Shown piece by piece: positions 32,650-41,663 of a stretch of DNA of 64,000 nt. The translations under genes were made by a program, and so were the position numbers. This DNA is from Clostridium_AW malenominatum (GTDB taxonomy: Bacteria; Bacillota; Clostridia; Clostridiales; Clostridiaceae): contig NZ_BAAACF010000001.1 of NCBI RefSeq assembly GCF_039521365.1, positions 868,001 through 932,000 of the forward strand, given 5' to 3'. The notes below the pieces were generated by a model. It searched no databases and was not told the DNA's origin. It saw nothing but the letters and a program-made list of their open reading frames with translations. Numbering within the stretch: position 1 is the first letter of the stretch; every line of letters begins with the position of its first letter.

Positions 32650-34984
32650 AAATGATTTTATAAAAAATAAAATGATTAATTTGGCATTATTTTTATTCAT
32701 GATGTTTTCGGCAAGCCTTGCAGTTTTGTCAGTGCTAATGGGTGTACAGACCTTTACATCTATTTCTAAATTATATAAGACGGCAGAGCCCCCTCATTTT
32801 GTTCAGATGCATAAAGGAGAAATCAATGAGGAAAAGATAAATAAGTTTATGTCAGAAAATGAATTAGTAATTTACAATCAAACCCTTACAATGATTGATG
32901 TCTATGGGGAAAATCTTACTATTGTTGGTAAGGATAATACTTACGACCTTTCTGACTGCCGTCTTGACATAGGTCTTGTAAAGCAGAATGAATTAAAGGA
33001 TTTACTCTTAAATTCTCAACATGAAAAAGTAACTATTTATGAAGGCGAAATTGGGATTCCTGTACTATTGAAGGAAATGTATGATATGAAAATTGGTGAT
33101 CATGTTATTTTGACAAGCAATAATGTGAAAAAGGAGTTTGTAATCAAGGAATTTATTTTGGATTCAATGATGAATTCTCCAATGGTCTCTTCTACAAGAT
33201 TACTGTTAAGCCATAAAGATTTTAATAACCTTCAAGGCAAGGTTGGAGAAAAGGAATATCTTATAGAAGCATATTTTGCCAATACAAAAGAGGCTTCAAA
33301 TTTTAAAACTGTTTATGAGAATGCAGGACTTCCTCAAAGCGGTCAGGCAGTAACCTATTCAATTATTTTTCTACTCAGTGCACTAACGGATATTACAACT
33401 GTATTTGTTTTGCTTTTGGTGAGCTTGCTTTTAATTATTGTTTCTTTTATATGTGTTAGGTTCACAATCATGGCTGCTTTGGAGGAGGAAATTCAAGAAA
33501 TTGGTACTATGAAGGCTATTGGGCTTCCCTTTAGGGATATTAGGGATATTTATATTTATAAGTATAGAGCACTAGCTTTTATAGGTATAATAACAGGATA
33601 TATTCTAGCGTTATTACTTAGTAGCGTAGTTACAAAGCATATCACCTCTACCTTTGGAGATATAGGTATGTCAACTTTGGCGGTGGTATTATCCCTTGTT
33701 GCTGGTTACTTAATTTTTCTTCTTATTAATTATTACTGTAAAAGGATATTAAAGAAAATAAAAAAGGTTACCGTTGTTGACGCTCTGGTTAGGGGAAAGG
33801 GCTTTGGAAAAAATAAGGGAGGTATAAAGGACGGACTATATAAATCAAATAGGCTTCCTGTTAACTTGCTCCTAGGAATACGTGAGGTTTTTTATAAGTT
33901 TAAAAACTGGGTAATAGTATTTGCAGTTGTGTTAATTACTGTAATGATGATTATGGTTCCTGTCAATTTGTTGAATACCTTTGAAGCACCTGAATTCATC
34001 ACTTATATGGGAAGTTCTCTTGAGGATATCCTAATTGAAGTGGAGAATGGGGAGAACCTTGAAACTAGATATGCTAATGTAAAACAGCTTTTACAAAAGG
34101 ATAATACTATTGAAAACTATTATGAATACCGAAGTGTACGTGTTCAGACTATTGATGCTGAAAATAAGCTTATGAATCTTAATATAGACTGTGGGTCTAG
34201 TGCAGGAAACGAATTGCAATATCTTAGTGGGAAGGCTCCAGAAGGTGAAGATGCACTTGCTCTTTCCTACCTTTACGCCAATGAAAAAGGAAAAGAGTCT
34301 GGGGACAAGATTGAGATTTTAATTAATGACAAGAAAAAGGAATTTGTAATTTCGGGAATCTATCAGGACGTTACCAGCGGTGGATATACAGCAAAGTCAA
34401 AATATAATTTTTCAGAAGTTGATGCTGAAAAATATTCATTTTCAGTTAATCTCAAAGATAATGTAGAAGTGGGAAAAAAGGCTGATGAATGGTCTAAAAG
34501 CTTTGGAGCAGGAGTAACGGTAGACCCAATGGAGGAATTTATTAATCAGACCTTGGGTGGAGTTTCAAAACAACTTGCCACTATAGTATTTGCAATTGTC
34601 ATCATAGGCATTGCCTTAACAATGCTTATAGCTATTTTGTTTTTAAAGCTCCGTTTAGTAAAGGATTTATCGGAAATAGCAGTTCTAAAAGCTATAGGAT
34701 TTTCTGAACAGGATATAAATAAGCAGTATATGATAAAAATGGGATGCGTTTCAATACTAGGAGTTTTGGTTGGAATTATATTAACGGATCTCTTAGGGGA
34801 AAAGATTGTCAACGCTGCCTTAGGTGTTGCAGGAATTGGCATTAAGAAAGTCAACCTCATTACCAATCCTATAATGGAATATATCATTTGCCCGTTGTTA
34901 TTGATAATGCTTATACTGGTGGTAACATGGATTATTATGAGAACAATTAAAAAATATAATATTATTTCTATTATTAAAGAATAG
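32630..34984 (+). CDS. FtsX-like ABC transporter permease (MacB type)
   Basis: A 784-residue permease. There is an N-terminal membrane helix, a large extracellular domain, three helices with ALEEEIQEIGTMKAIGLPFRDI, a second extracellular domain, and another trio with LVKDLSEIAVLKAIGFSEQDI. This duplicated FtsX layout is usual for exporters of antimicrobial peptides or lipoproteins. Its start overlaps the MFS gene behind AAAGGAG. The partner ATPase is next. Confidence 0.9.
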   Translation: MNWLIVKNDFIKNKMINLALFLFMMFSASLAVLSVLMGVQTFTSISKLYKTAEPPHFVQMHKGEINEEKINKFMSENELVIYNQTLTMIDVYGENLTIVGKDNTYDLSDCRLDIGLVKQNELKDLLLNSQHEKVTIYEGEIGIPVLLKEMYDMKIGDHVILTSNNVKKEFVIKEFILDSMMNSPMVSSTRLLLSHKDFNNLQGKVGEKEYLIEAYFANTKEASNFKTVYENAGLPQSGQAVTYSIIFLLSALTDITTVFVLLLVSLLLIIVSFICVRFTIMAALEEEIQEIGTMKAIGLPFRDIRDIYIYKYRALAFIGIITGYILALLLSSVVTKHITSTFGDIGMSTLAVVLSLVAGYLIFLLINYYCKRILKKIKKVTVVDALVRGKGFGKNKGGIKDGLYKSNRLPVNLLLGIREVFYKFKNWVIVFAVVLITVMMIMVPVNLLNTFEAPEFITYMGSSLEDILIEVENGENLETRYANVKQLLQKDNTIENYYEYRSVRVQTIDAENKLMNLNIDCGSSAGNELQYLSGKAPEGEDALALSYLYANEKGKESGDKIEILINDKKKEFVISGIYQDVTSGGYTAKSKYNFSEVDAEKYSFSVNLKDNVEVGKKADEWSKSFGAGVTVDPMEEFINQTLGGVSKQLATIVFAIVIIGIALTMLIAILFLKLRLVKDLSEIAVLKAIGFSEQDINKQYMIKMGCVSILGVLVGIILTDLLGEKIVNAALGVAGIGIKKVNLITNPIMEYIICPLLLIMLILVVTWIIMRTIKKYNIISIIKE

Positions 34985-35002
34985 AGAGTCTGGAGGTGCA
35001 AT

Positions 35003-35755
35003 GTGAAAACAATATTGGAAGCAAAGAATTTATGTAAAAGCTTTGAAGGTACAGTGGTATTAAATGATATAAATTTTAGGGTTGATGAAGGCGAGTTTAT
35101 AGCAATTATGGGACGGTCTGGATCTGGAAAGTCTACATTGCTTTATAGTATAAGTGGAATGGACAGACCAACTTCAGGTAATGTGCTGTTTTGTGGGAAA
35201 GATATTTCTAAGTTAGATGATGGGAAGATGAGCGAGGTAAGGCTAAAGCATATGGGATTTATTTTTCAGCACTCACACCTTCTAAAAAATTTATCTATCC
35301 GAGATAATATTGTACTCCCTGGATTTAAAGCAGGTGCTTTGTCTAGGGAAGAGGTAAATAAATATGCTAATAGTTTAATGCTTAAAACAGGAATTGACAG
35401 TGTAGCGGGTCATGATGTTAAAAAAGTTTCGGGTGGTCAGTTGCAGCGTGCAGCAATTTGTAGGGCACTGATTAATAAACCTGATGTTTTGTTTGGGGAC
35501 GAACCTACTGGAGCATTAAATAGTAGTACCACGAGAGAAGTGATGGATATAATCAATTCTATAAATGGCGAAGGTACAACAGTCATCATTGTTACTCATG
35601 ATGCTAAAGTGGCAGCCAGAGCAAGTAGAGTGATATATCTTATGGATGGAAACATCCATGATGAACTAACATTGGGAAAATATGAGGGAGACGAAAAGGT
35701 AAAATTATCTCGTGAGAAAAGGTTAGCAGAATGGTTAGAAAAGCAGGGATTTTAG
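35003..35755 (+). CDS. ABC transporter ATP-binding protein (MacB/LolD type)
   Basis: A 250-residue ATPase: Walker A GRSGSGKST, Q-loop FIFQHSHLL, signature VSGGQLQRAAICRAL, Walker B VLFGDEPTGALN and the switch histidine in VTHDAKVA. GTG start behind GGAGGTGC, 18 bp after the permease stop. It forms the exporter with the FtsX-like protein. Confidence 0.93.
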   Translation: MKTILEAKNLCKSFEGTVVLNDINFRVDEGEFIAIMGRSGSGKSTLLYSISGMDRPTSGNVLFCGKDISKLDDGKMSEVRLKHMGFIFQHSHLLKNLSIRDNIVLPGFKAGALSREEVNKYANSLMLKTGIDSVAGHDVKKVSGGQLQRAAICRALINKPDVLFGDEPTGALNSSTTREVMDIINSINGEGTTVIIVTHDAKVAARASRVIYLMDGNIHDELTLGKYEGDEKVKLSREKRLAEWLEKQGF

Positions 35756-35926
35756 CTCTCTATATAGTTACCTATTATATTTACTGTTATAAGTTTAATA
35801 TAGAAATGGAATAAAGTTTATGCTAAACTGACATTAGAAAAATATGAGGTTTGTGAATAGGTTGTCTAGATGACTAAAAAGCGGAGACATTAGGTATGAC
35901 AACATAAGAATGGAGAGAAGAAATAT

Positions 35927-37528
35927 ATGTCAAAAGGTATAAAAAAGAGTTTAATGCCCATAGTCATAACCATAATTGCGGGAATCATAATTTACTATGT
36001 AGCTTTGCCTGCTATAAATTTTAAATCCATGGCATTTTGGTTGTATGTTCTTGTACTAGCTTTGTTGCTTGAAACATCCTTAGTTATAGCTGGTTTCATG
36101 GCTACAGGGAAATCTCAAAATAGCGCTGGGTCTCACGTAAAAGCCCTCGGCATAGGAATAACTTTATTTGTGGCAGCTTTTATTATTTCTATTTTTTCAA
36201 GTAATAGATTCTTTAATTCATCACGCTATGTGGGTTTAATGAAAGACAATATAAAGGAAGGGGATTTTTCAACTTATAAGGCAACCTTAGAAAATGTTCC
36301 TCTGCTTGATAAAGATTCAGCTATTCAAATAAGCAATAGAGAGCTTGGAAGTCTGGTTGATGTAGTGTCGCAGTTTGAACTTGGAGAAAATGAGCAAATA
36401 ACTTTGAAGGGGAAGTCAGTGCGTGTTTCTCCTTTATATTATGGAGGCTTTTTTAAGTGGAATAATAACAAACGTGAAGGAACTCCTGGGTATATAAAAA
36501 TTGATATGATGACTCAGGAAGCAGAGCTTATAAGGTTAAAAGAGGGTATAAAATACAGTCCCAGTGAGTTTTTTGGAAGGGACTTAAAAAGGTATTTAAG
36601 AATGAAATATCCTTTTTCTATGTTTAGTTCATTTAATTTTGAATTAAATGAGAATGGAGAGCCCTTTTGGGTAGTTCCCGTTGAAAAGCATACAATTGGT
36701 ATGTTTGGTGGCGTTGATGTAGATTATGTTTTATTGGTTAACGCTGCAACAGGTGATACTTACAAATACTCTTTAGATGAAGTGCCAGAATGGGTAGATA
36801 ATGTGTATAATTCGAATTTAATTATTTCACAGTATGACTATTATGGAAGCTTACAAAATGGATATTGGAACTCTGTATTTGGTCAAAAGGGAGTTAAAGT
36901 AACAACTGAGGGTTATAATTATATTCCCCAAGGAAATGACAATTGGATATATACGGGAGTAACTTCTGTAGGGCGGGATGAAAGCAATATAGGTTTTATT
37001 CTGGCAAACAAGAGAACGAAAGAAACCATTTATTATCCAGTTTCTGGTGCTGAAGAGTATTCTGCCATGAGTAGTTCGGAAGGGGTCGTACAGCACTTAG
37101 GTTATAAAGCCACATTCCCCCTATTATTGAATGTTGAAGGTCAGCCAACTTATATGATGGCATTAAAAGATGCTGGCGGATTGGTTAAAATGTACGGAAT
37201 GGTTAATGTTGAAAAATACCAGATTGTTGCCACAGGAGAGACCATACAAAGCTGTCAGCAAAAGTACAGAGAGCTTCTAAAAAATAACAGCATATCCGTA
37301 ACAGAAACGGAAACAGAGCGTGTGTCAGGTGTAATAGAAAACATTAAAACAGCTGCAATAGATGGAACTACCTACTATTATGTAAAGCTTATATCTAAGG
37401 AGTCGTATTTTGCATTAAGTGTGAAGGATAATCAGCTTATACTTTTAAAGGAAATTGGAGATACAATTAGCCTAGATGTAAATAAGAAAAACACTGGAAA
37501 AATAAGAGATGCATTACTTATAGAATAA
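35927..37528 (+). CDS. large membrane-anchored conserved protein, function unknown
   Basis: A 533-residue protein. Three N-terminal helices (about residues 8-75) precede a long exterior domain. That domain contains segments such as GYIKIDMMTQEAELIRLKEG and VLLVNAATGDTYKYSLDEVPEWVDNVY, reminiscent of PepSY-type domains, and YKATFPLLLNVEGQPTYMMALKDAGGLVKMY. I cannot assign a function. It is monocistronic, 170 bp after the ABC ATPase. Confidence 0.7.
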   Translation: MSKGIKKSLMPIVITIIAGIIIYYVALPAINFKSMAFWLYVLVLALLLETSLVIAGFMATGKSQNSAGSHVKALGIGITLFVAAFIISIFSSNRFFNSSRYVGLMKDNIKEGDFSTYKATLENVPLLDKDSAIQISNRELGSLVDVVSQFELGENEQITLKGKSVRVSPLYYGGFFKWNNNKREGTPGYIKIDMMTQEAELIRLKEGIKYSPSEFFGRDLKRYLRMKYPFSMFSSFNFELNENGEPFWVVPVEKHTIGMFGGVDVDYVLLVNAATGDTYKYSLDEVPEWVDNVYNSNLIISQYDYYGSLQNGYWNSVFGQKGVKVTTEGYNYIPQGNDNWIYTGVTSVGRDESNIGFILANKRTKETIYYPVSGAEEYSAMSSSEGVVQHLGYKATFPLLLNVEGQPTYMMALKDAGGLVKMYGMVNVEKYQIVATGETIQSCQQKYRELLKNNSISVTETETERVSGVIENIKTAAIDGTTYYYVKLISKESYFALSVKDNQLILLKEIGDTISLDVNKKNTGKIRDALLIE

Positions 37529-37577
37529 GATAGTTAGAATCATCAGGAGCAAGCAATTCGCTTGCTCTAAAAGACTA

Positions 37578-37802
37578 TTACGCGTAATCCTTATTTTTTT
37601 TATGAATTATATATGCTAACATAATTAAAAATATTAATAAACATAAAAACTTAAAATAAGGTTCAATTATTGTGCCAATTATAAATTTATCCTTAATCAG
37701 AGTTAATGGATCAGAACCGAAAATAGATGCAAATAAAAGTATAAATGCTATTGCTGATAAAAACCCCAGTATTCCCCATTTAATTCTATTTTTAAAATTC
37801 AT
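37578..37802 (-). CDS. small two-helix membrane protein
   Basis: A 74-residue protein with hydrophobic helices at about residues 10-30 and 48-66 and a lysine-rich end. GGAGGT lies upstream. A very short frame ATGAAATAA intervenes between it and the start, which may tune translation. No family recognised. Confidence 0.55.
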   Translation of the reverse strand: MNFKNRIKWGILGFLSAIAFILLFASIFGSDPLTLIKDKFIIGTIIEPYFKFLCLLIFLIMLAYIIHKKNKDYA

Positions 37803-38035
37803 TATTTCATACCTCCAATAATTTTTGAATTATATATAGCCTACCATAAATGTAACTAATTGTATATATAACTTTAAATATAGTAATGTTGAAAATTTGG
37901 AGGAAGGTTTGTCAACCTGAGGAAACTATGATAATATATAAGCCTATAAAGAAACCCATATGTGTTTTGTAAAAAGGAAATTAAAAATAATTTTTATATA
38001 TTATAATTAACAATAACCAATGGAGGAAATGAAAT

Positions 38036-38377
38036 ATGCATGATTTGCCAAATTGCCCAAAATGTAATTCAGAATATACTTACGAAGATAGAGGTTTTTT
38101 TATTTGTCCAGAATGTAGTCATGAGTGGAATTCAGAATCACAAACTGAAAATAATGAAGATAAAAAGATTATTAAAGATGCAAATGGAAATGTCTTAAAC
38201 GATGGTGATTCTGTAACAGTAATTAAAGATCTTAAAGTAAAGGGAAGTTCATTAGTGGTAAAGATTGGTACAAGGGTAAAAAATATTCGTTTGGTTGATG
38301 GTGACCATGATATTGATTGCAAAATCGATGGTTTTGGAGCTATGAAACTAAAATCTGAATTTGTTAAAAAGATATAA
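38036..38377 (+). CDS. yjdM: PhnA/YjdM-family zinc-ribbon protein
   Basis: A 113-residue protein. The N-terminal zinc ribbon is CPKCNSEYTYEDRGFFICPEC and the C-terminal beta domain is DANGNVLNDGDSVTVIKDLKVKGSS…VKNIRLVDGDHDIDCKIDGFGAMKLKSEFVKK. This matches YjdM (formerly PhnA). The old link to alkylphosphonate use is weak; the biochemical role is unclear. Confidence 0.92.
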   Translation: MHDLPNCPKCNSEYTYEDRGFFICPECSHEWNSESQTENNEDKKIIKDANGNVLNDGDSVTVIKDLKVKGSSLVVKIGTRVKNIRLVDGDHDIDCKIDGFGAMKLKSEFVKKI

Positions 38378-38412
38378 ATAGCTTAACAGAAAATATAATA
38401 TTTAATTAACAG

Positions 38413-38452
38413 TGGAGCACACACATACTATATAAAATCTATGTGTGCTCCA
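38413..38452 (+). terminator. hairpin after yjdM
   Basis: TGGAGCACACA…TGTGTGCTCCA, 11-bp arms, about 35 bp after the stop codon. No T run, but the stem is strong. Confidence 0.5.
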
Positions 38453-38508
38453 TTAGCAAATAACCAGTAGAGGTTATTTAGAATAATTAAACGAAAGAAG
38501 TGTATTCT

Positions 38509-38892
38509 ATGAAAGAAGTAACAGCAGCGATTATTACAAAAGATGATTTAATTCTAATAGCTCAAAGAGGAAAAGATGAAAATTTAGCAGGAAAGTGGGA
38601 GTTCCCAGGAGGGAAAATAGAATCAGGTGAAACACCACAAGAGTGTTTGAAAAGAGAGATTAAAGAAGAATTAAATATAGAAATTCAAGTGGGAGAATTT
38701 TTAGGGGAAAGCATTTATACTTATCCTAATGGACAAATAAAGTTAATGGGATACTTTGCTACAATAGTTAAGGGGAATTTTGAATTATCCGTTCATGATG
38801 AAGTTAAGTGGGTAAGCATTGATGAAATTGATAATTTCGATTTTGCACCAGCAGATATTCCGTTAGTTAAAAAGTTGAAATTCTCACGGTAA
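38509..38892 (+). CDS. mutT: Nudix hydrolase, MutT type (8-oxo-dGTP diphosphatase)
   Basis: A 127-residue Nudix protein. The Nudix box GGKIESGETPQECLKREIKEELNI is complete, with the E-REIKEE metal ligands. ATG 38509 is preferred over GTG 38500 because the protein family begins with KEVTAAII. Likely cleans 8-oxo-dGTP from the nucleotide pool. Two 5' fragments of this gene type occur at 3889 and 55767. Confidence 0.87.
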   Translation: MKEVTAAIITKDDLILIAQRGKDENLAGKWEFPGGKIESGETPQECLKREIKEELNIEIQVGEFLGESIYTYPNGQIKLMGYFATIVKGNFELSVHDEVKWVSIDEIDNFDFAPADIPLVKKLKFSR

Positions 38893-39027
38893 TATATGAA
38901 CTTCCGGTTTAAGCCAAAAGGCATTATTAGTATAATAGGTAAGTAAAAGATTTATTTTTCTTTGCAATAATTCTTCAAAGGATGTATTATAGTTATATTA
39001 AAATTTATGATTTATAAAGGAGTTACT

Positions 39028-39267
39028 ATGAAAGCAATACATAAAGATCCTAAAGAACTAGGGTATAAAATTAAGGATTTAGTAGACACATATAATGACG
39101 GATTAATTTCTTATGAAAAGTTTGAGGAAATAATTATTGAAATGATAGAAAAGAATGAAGATAGAGTTTATAAAAATGGATTTATGCCATCAAAATTAAT
39201 TAGTATTATAGGTGAAGATAGAAAATCAATAATAGATGAAATAAAAAATAAAATGAAGAATCAGTAG
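39028..39267 (+). CDS. TIGR04540-family small protein
   Basis: A 79-residue protein: MKAIHKDPKELGYKIKDLVDTYNDGLISYEKFEEIIIEMIEKNEDRVYKNGFMPSKLISIIGEDR. ATG 39028 follows AAAGGAG. I assign it to TIGR04540, an uncharacterised Firmicutes family. Confidence 0.7.
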   Translation: MKAIHKDPKELGYKIKDLVDTYNDGLISYEKFEEIIIEMIEKNEDRVYKNGFMPSKLISIIGEDRKSIIDEIKNKMKNQ

Positions 39268-39341
39268 TTTATTATGAAACAAAATTCGTTAGTATATAAA
39301 AATAGGATTGTAGCTAGATAAGTTACAATCCTATTTTATAA

Positions 39342-39779
39342 TTACTTTCCTTCTTTTTTCATAAATTCTTCATGTTTTTTCTTTTGAGTTGAATTTCCTT
39401 TTTTTGCATCAAAGTTAATTGGGAGATATTTTTTATCAATTATTTTTTCATAGTCTATATCAGTAAAATAATCACAAAAACTAATTTCCGCATAAATTAA
39501 TCTATTATTTTCTTTGTCAGTCAAGGCATAAATATAACCACTATCGTCGGCATAAACTGCACTTACTGGATAATTAAATCCAGTTGCACCATATACAAGA
39601 TAATCTTTAGAAGAATTTAAATTTGATAATCTCTCACCCTCTTTAATAAAATCTTCATCATTGGAAGTATATACAAGGTATGATACAAAATGTGGGTCAA
39701 ATGAATTATAATAATAATAACAAAAATCTTCAACTTTTGCTGAATCTGGGATACTTTTGGGGAATATATCATTGATATG
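39342..39779 (-). CDS. 3' exon of the IStron-split host gene
   Basis: This minus-strand frame is open from about 39799 to TAA 39342-39344 but has no start codon or ribosome binding site of its own. It encodes HINDIFPKSIPDSAKVEDF… then VYGATGFNYPVSAVYADD and a C-terminus with KKYLPINFDAKKGNSTQKK. The missing N-terminus is found 1.9 kb away at 41816-41664, on the same strand and in a compatible frame. If the intervening IStron is spliced out, the product would be about 195 residues, a membrane-anchored protein of unknown function. Confidence 0.65.
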   Translation of the reverse strand, partial: HINDIFPKSIPDSAKVEDFCYYYYNSFDPHFVSYLVYTSNDEDFIKEGERLSNLNSSKDYLVYGATGFNYPVSAVYADDSGYIYALTDKENNRLIYAEISFCDYFTDIDYEKIIDKKYLPINFDAKKGNSTQKKKHEEFMKKEGK

Positions 39780-39789
39780 TGTACCGTTA

Positions 39790-39807
39790 CATAAAACCTA
39801 TTAAAAG
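39790..39807 (-). repeat. right arm of the IStron closing stem
   Basis: CATAAAACCTATTAAAAG is complementary to CTTTTATAGGTTTTATG at 41222-41238, with a single extra base. In RNA the two would pair over 17 bp and loop out tnpB. Confidence 0.7.
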
Positions 39808-39990
39808 CTATAAATTTAATTAAATCCACACTTTTATGTTTATTTCTCTATTCATTGTATCCCATTTCACCTTAGCTACTTTGGTTTTTATGACACTCCA
39901 AGAGCGTAATTTCGGGTGTAACTCACCCTACATGTATTAGGATACTTTGTATCTTGACAAATTAATAGCTGCATTCAAATCTCTATCTAT
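39808..39990 (-). ncRNA. candidate omega RNA (TnpB guide RNA scaffold)
   Basis: The tail of tnpB and its 3' flank contain the stems GGGTG-AGTTA-CACCC and ACGCTC-TTG-GAGTGT, then an AT-rich end with the perfect palindrome ATTTAATTAAAT. In IS605-type elements this region forms the TnpB guide RNA, the guide being the flanking DNA just outside the right end. The exact end is not determined. The guide would fall in the 3' exon, starting near 39789. Confidence 0.55.
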
Positions 39991-41118
39991 AGAAATTCCA
40001 CATTCTTCACAGTTAAACTCTCTTTCAGAAAGGGATAGTTTCTGTTTTATATAGCCACATTCTGAACAAGTTTTACTGGAAGGGTACCATTTATCTGCTC
40101 TTATAAATTCTATGCCATACTTTTTACATTTATATTCCAGCATAGTGTGAAATTCATGCAATCCCTGCTGTGATATAGACTTAGACAAATGTCTATTTTT
40201 CATCATACCACTAACATTTAAATCTTCAACAACTATCCTCCATGGCTTGGTTTTCACTATTTCGGTAGTTGTTTTATGCCTGTAATCTGTTCGAGTGTTA
40301 GTTAGTTTTTTATGCAACTTATTAATTTTAGCTTCAAGCTTTATGATATTTTTAGTTTTGGCATATTTTTTACCATCTCTATTCATTTCATATTTTCTTG
40401 AAACTCTTCTTTGTAGTCTTTTTAATCGCTTTTCTAATTTCTTTATTTTAGGTGTTTTATTGATGTTGTCATATTTTTCGCCATTTGAACATACAGCTAA
40501 ATCTTTTATACCAACATCAATACCTAAAGGTTCAGGAATTAATTTTACTTTTTCCTCTTTCTGAACTTTAACATTTACACTAATATACCAATATAAACCA
40601 TCAAAACTTATTCTTGGATTTAAGTATTCTACTCCTTCGCCGAAGGGGACTTTCTCTTTTTCTGATAGCTTAATCCAATTGAATTTTTGTTTATTTTTCT
40701 TTTTGCTTTCAGTAAGTTTTTCTAGCTTTACATGGGTTTCGGTAAACTTAATTTTTACTGTATCAACATAAAAGCTAGGCTTAGATTTTTTTCTGCTTTT
40801 GAATTTAGGAAATTTACTTTTACCGCTAAAAAACTTCGTATAAGCATCACAAGCATCTTTTGTAGCCTGCTTTGTTATATTGTTGCTATAATAATTTAGC
40901 CATTTATACTCATCAAGTTTTTTTAGCTGAGTAAATTCCTTTCTTAAATCCTTATCATTAATAAATCTTCCACCATTTTTACCTGTACCCTTTAGGGTGT
41001 AGTTTTCTTGTTGCCTACCTAAAGTCCAGTTATAAGCAAATCTTCTAACTCCTGCACATTGAAACAATTTAGTAATTTGCTTATTATTAGGTTCAAGCCT
41101 TATTTTAAATCCCTGCAT
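39937..41118 (-). CDS. tnpB: TnpB RNA-guided endonuclease (IS605 OrfB family)
   Basis: A 393-residue nuclease. Catalytic residues of the split RuvC domain are present: Asp in GIDVGIKDLAV, Glu in VVEDLNVSGM and Asp in DRDLNAAINLSR. The zinc finger is CSECGY…CEECG. The N-terminal WED/REC part (IRLEPNNKQITKLFQCAGVRRFAYNW) is standard. All key residues are intact, so it is likely an active guide-directed nuclease that helps retain the element after transposition. It lies inside the IStron, behind a group I intron core. Confidence 0.95.
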   Translation of the reverse strand: MQGFKIRLEPNNKQITKLFQCAGVRRFAYNWTLGRQQENYTLKGTGKNGGRFINDKDLRKEFTQLKKLDEYKWLNYYSNNITKQATKDACDAYTKFFSGKSKFPKFKSRKKSKPSFYVDTVKIKFTETHVKLEKLTESKKKNKQKFNWIKLSEKEKVPFGEGVEYLNPRISFDGLYWYISVNVKVQKEEKVKLIPEPLGIDVGIKDLAVCSNGEKYDNINKTPKIKKLEKRLKRLQRRVSRKYEMNRDGKKYAKTKNIIKLEAKINKLHKKLTNTRTDYRHKTTTEIVKTKPWRIVVEDLNVSGMMKNRHLSKSISQQGLHEFHTMLEYKCKKYGIEFIRADKWYPSSKTCSECGYIKQKLSLSEREFNCEECGISIDRDLNAAINLSRYKVS

Positions 41119-41221
41119 TCCTTCTTCACCTCATCTCTTATGGTATAGTTTTCCCAATTGAGGTGATTTCATACGATTAAATCGAACTTTTGTTTCCATT
41201 GTGAATTTAACTAAATTTACA

Positions 41222-41238
41222 CTTTTATAGGTTTTATG
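41222..41238 (-). repeat. left arm of the IStron closing stem
   Basis: CTTTTATAGGTTTTATG pairs with 39790-39807. It sits directly after the last hairpin of the intron core. Confidence 0.7.
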
Positions 41239-41244
41239 ATATTT

Positions 41245-41626
41245 ATCTATAAACGCTACTTTATAGATGCAATTTTGCTTACGCTAATTGCCACTTCCTT
41301 TCGGAACGTGCGTAGACTATTTCTTCACCTTCACCATTATGTGTTAAGGGCGACCCATTTCCACCGCCAATAGCTTGCAGTGTACTCCCTCGCGGGATAG
41401 TCGTTTGACCTTTCTCTATTCGAGACTTGGCGACCAAAGATCCATTGTACTGATACTTAGGTTTTAACCATATATCAATCCTTACACTTGTTTCAGCTTT
41501 CGCAACCTTCATAAGACCATATTTCACATCTTATTGTGGTAGTAAGGCTTTAGGAATTACTGGTTTTAAGGTCGTGTCCTATGCAGATTTCTCTACATAC
41601 GAGGCTAAACAGTGCTAAAGTTATAA
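41245..41626 (-). ncRNA. group I intron ribozyme core
   Basis: Minus-strand core elements occur in the order known from group I introns such as T4 td. AAACGACTATCCC-GCGA-GGGAGTA contains the P7 5' strand with a CCC/GGG hairpin. Then comes GGTGAAGAAATAGTC, the J8/7-P7 3' strand (GACTAT pairs with ATAGTC). A GNRA-capped hairpin TTCC-GAAA-GGAA follows (P9-like), then a perfect 9-bp hairpin ATCTATAAA/TTTATAGAT (41245-41268). A 5' stem AAAGTTATAA/TTATAACTTT (41612-41660) resembles P1/P2. A short frame runs through the core but is not a gene. Confidence 0.75.
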
Positions 41627-41663
41627 GTATTACTATATTTTTATACATTTTTATAACTTTTAG

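Noticed and set aside
39617..39829. 70-residue minus-strand frame before the 3' exon
   Set aside because: It is out of frame with the conserved exon reading and crosses the IStron right end.
41279..41527. 82-residue open frame on the minus strand within the IStron
   Set aside because: It reads through the group I intron core (P7/P9 motifs); base composition and structure explain it as RNA, not protein.
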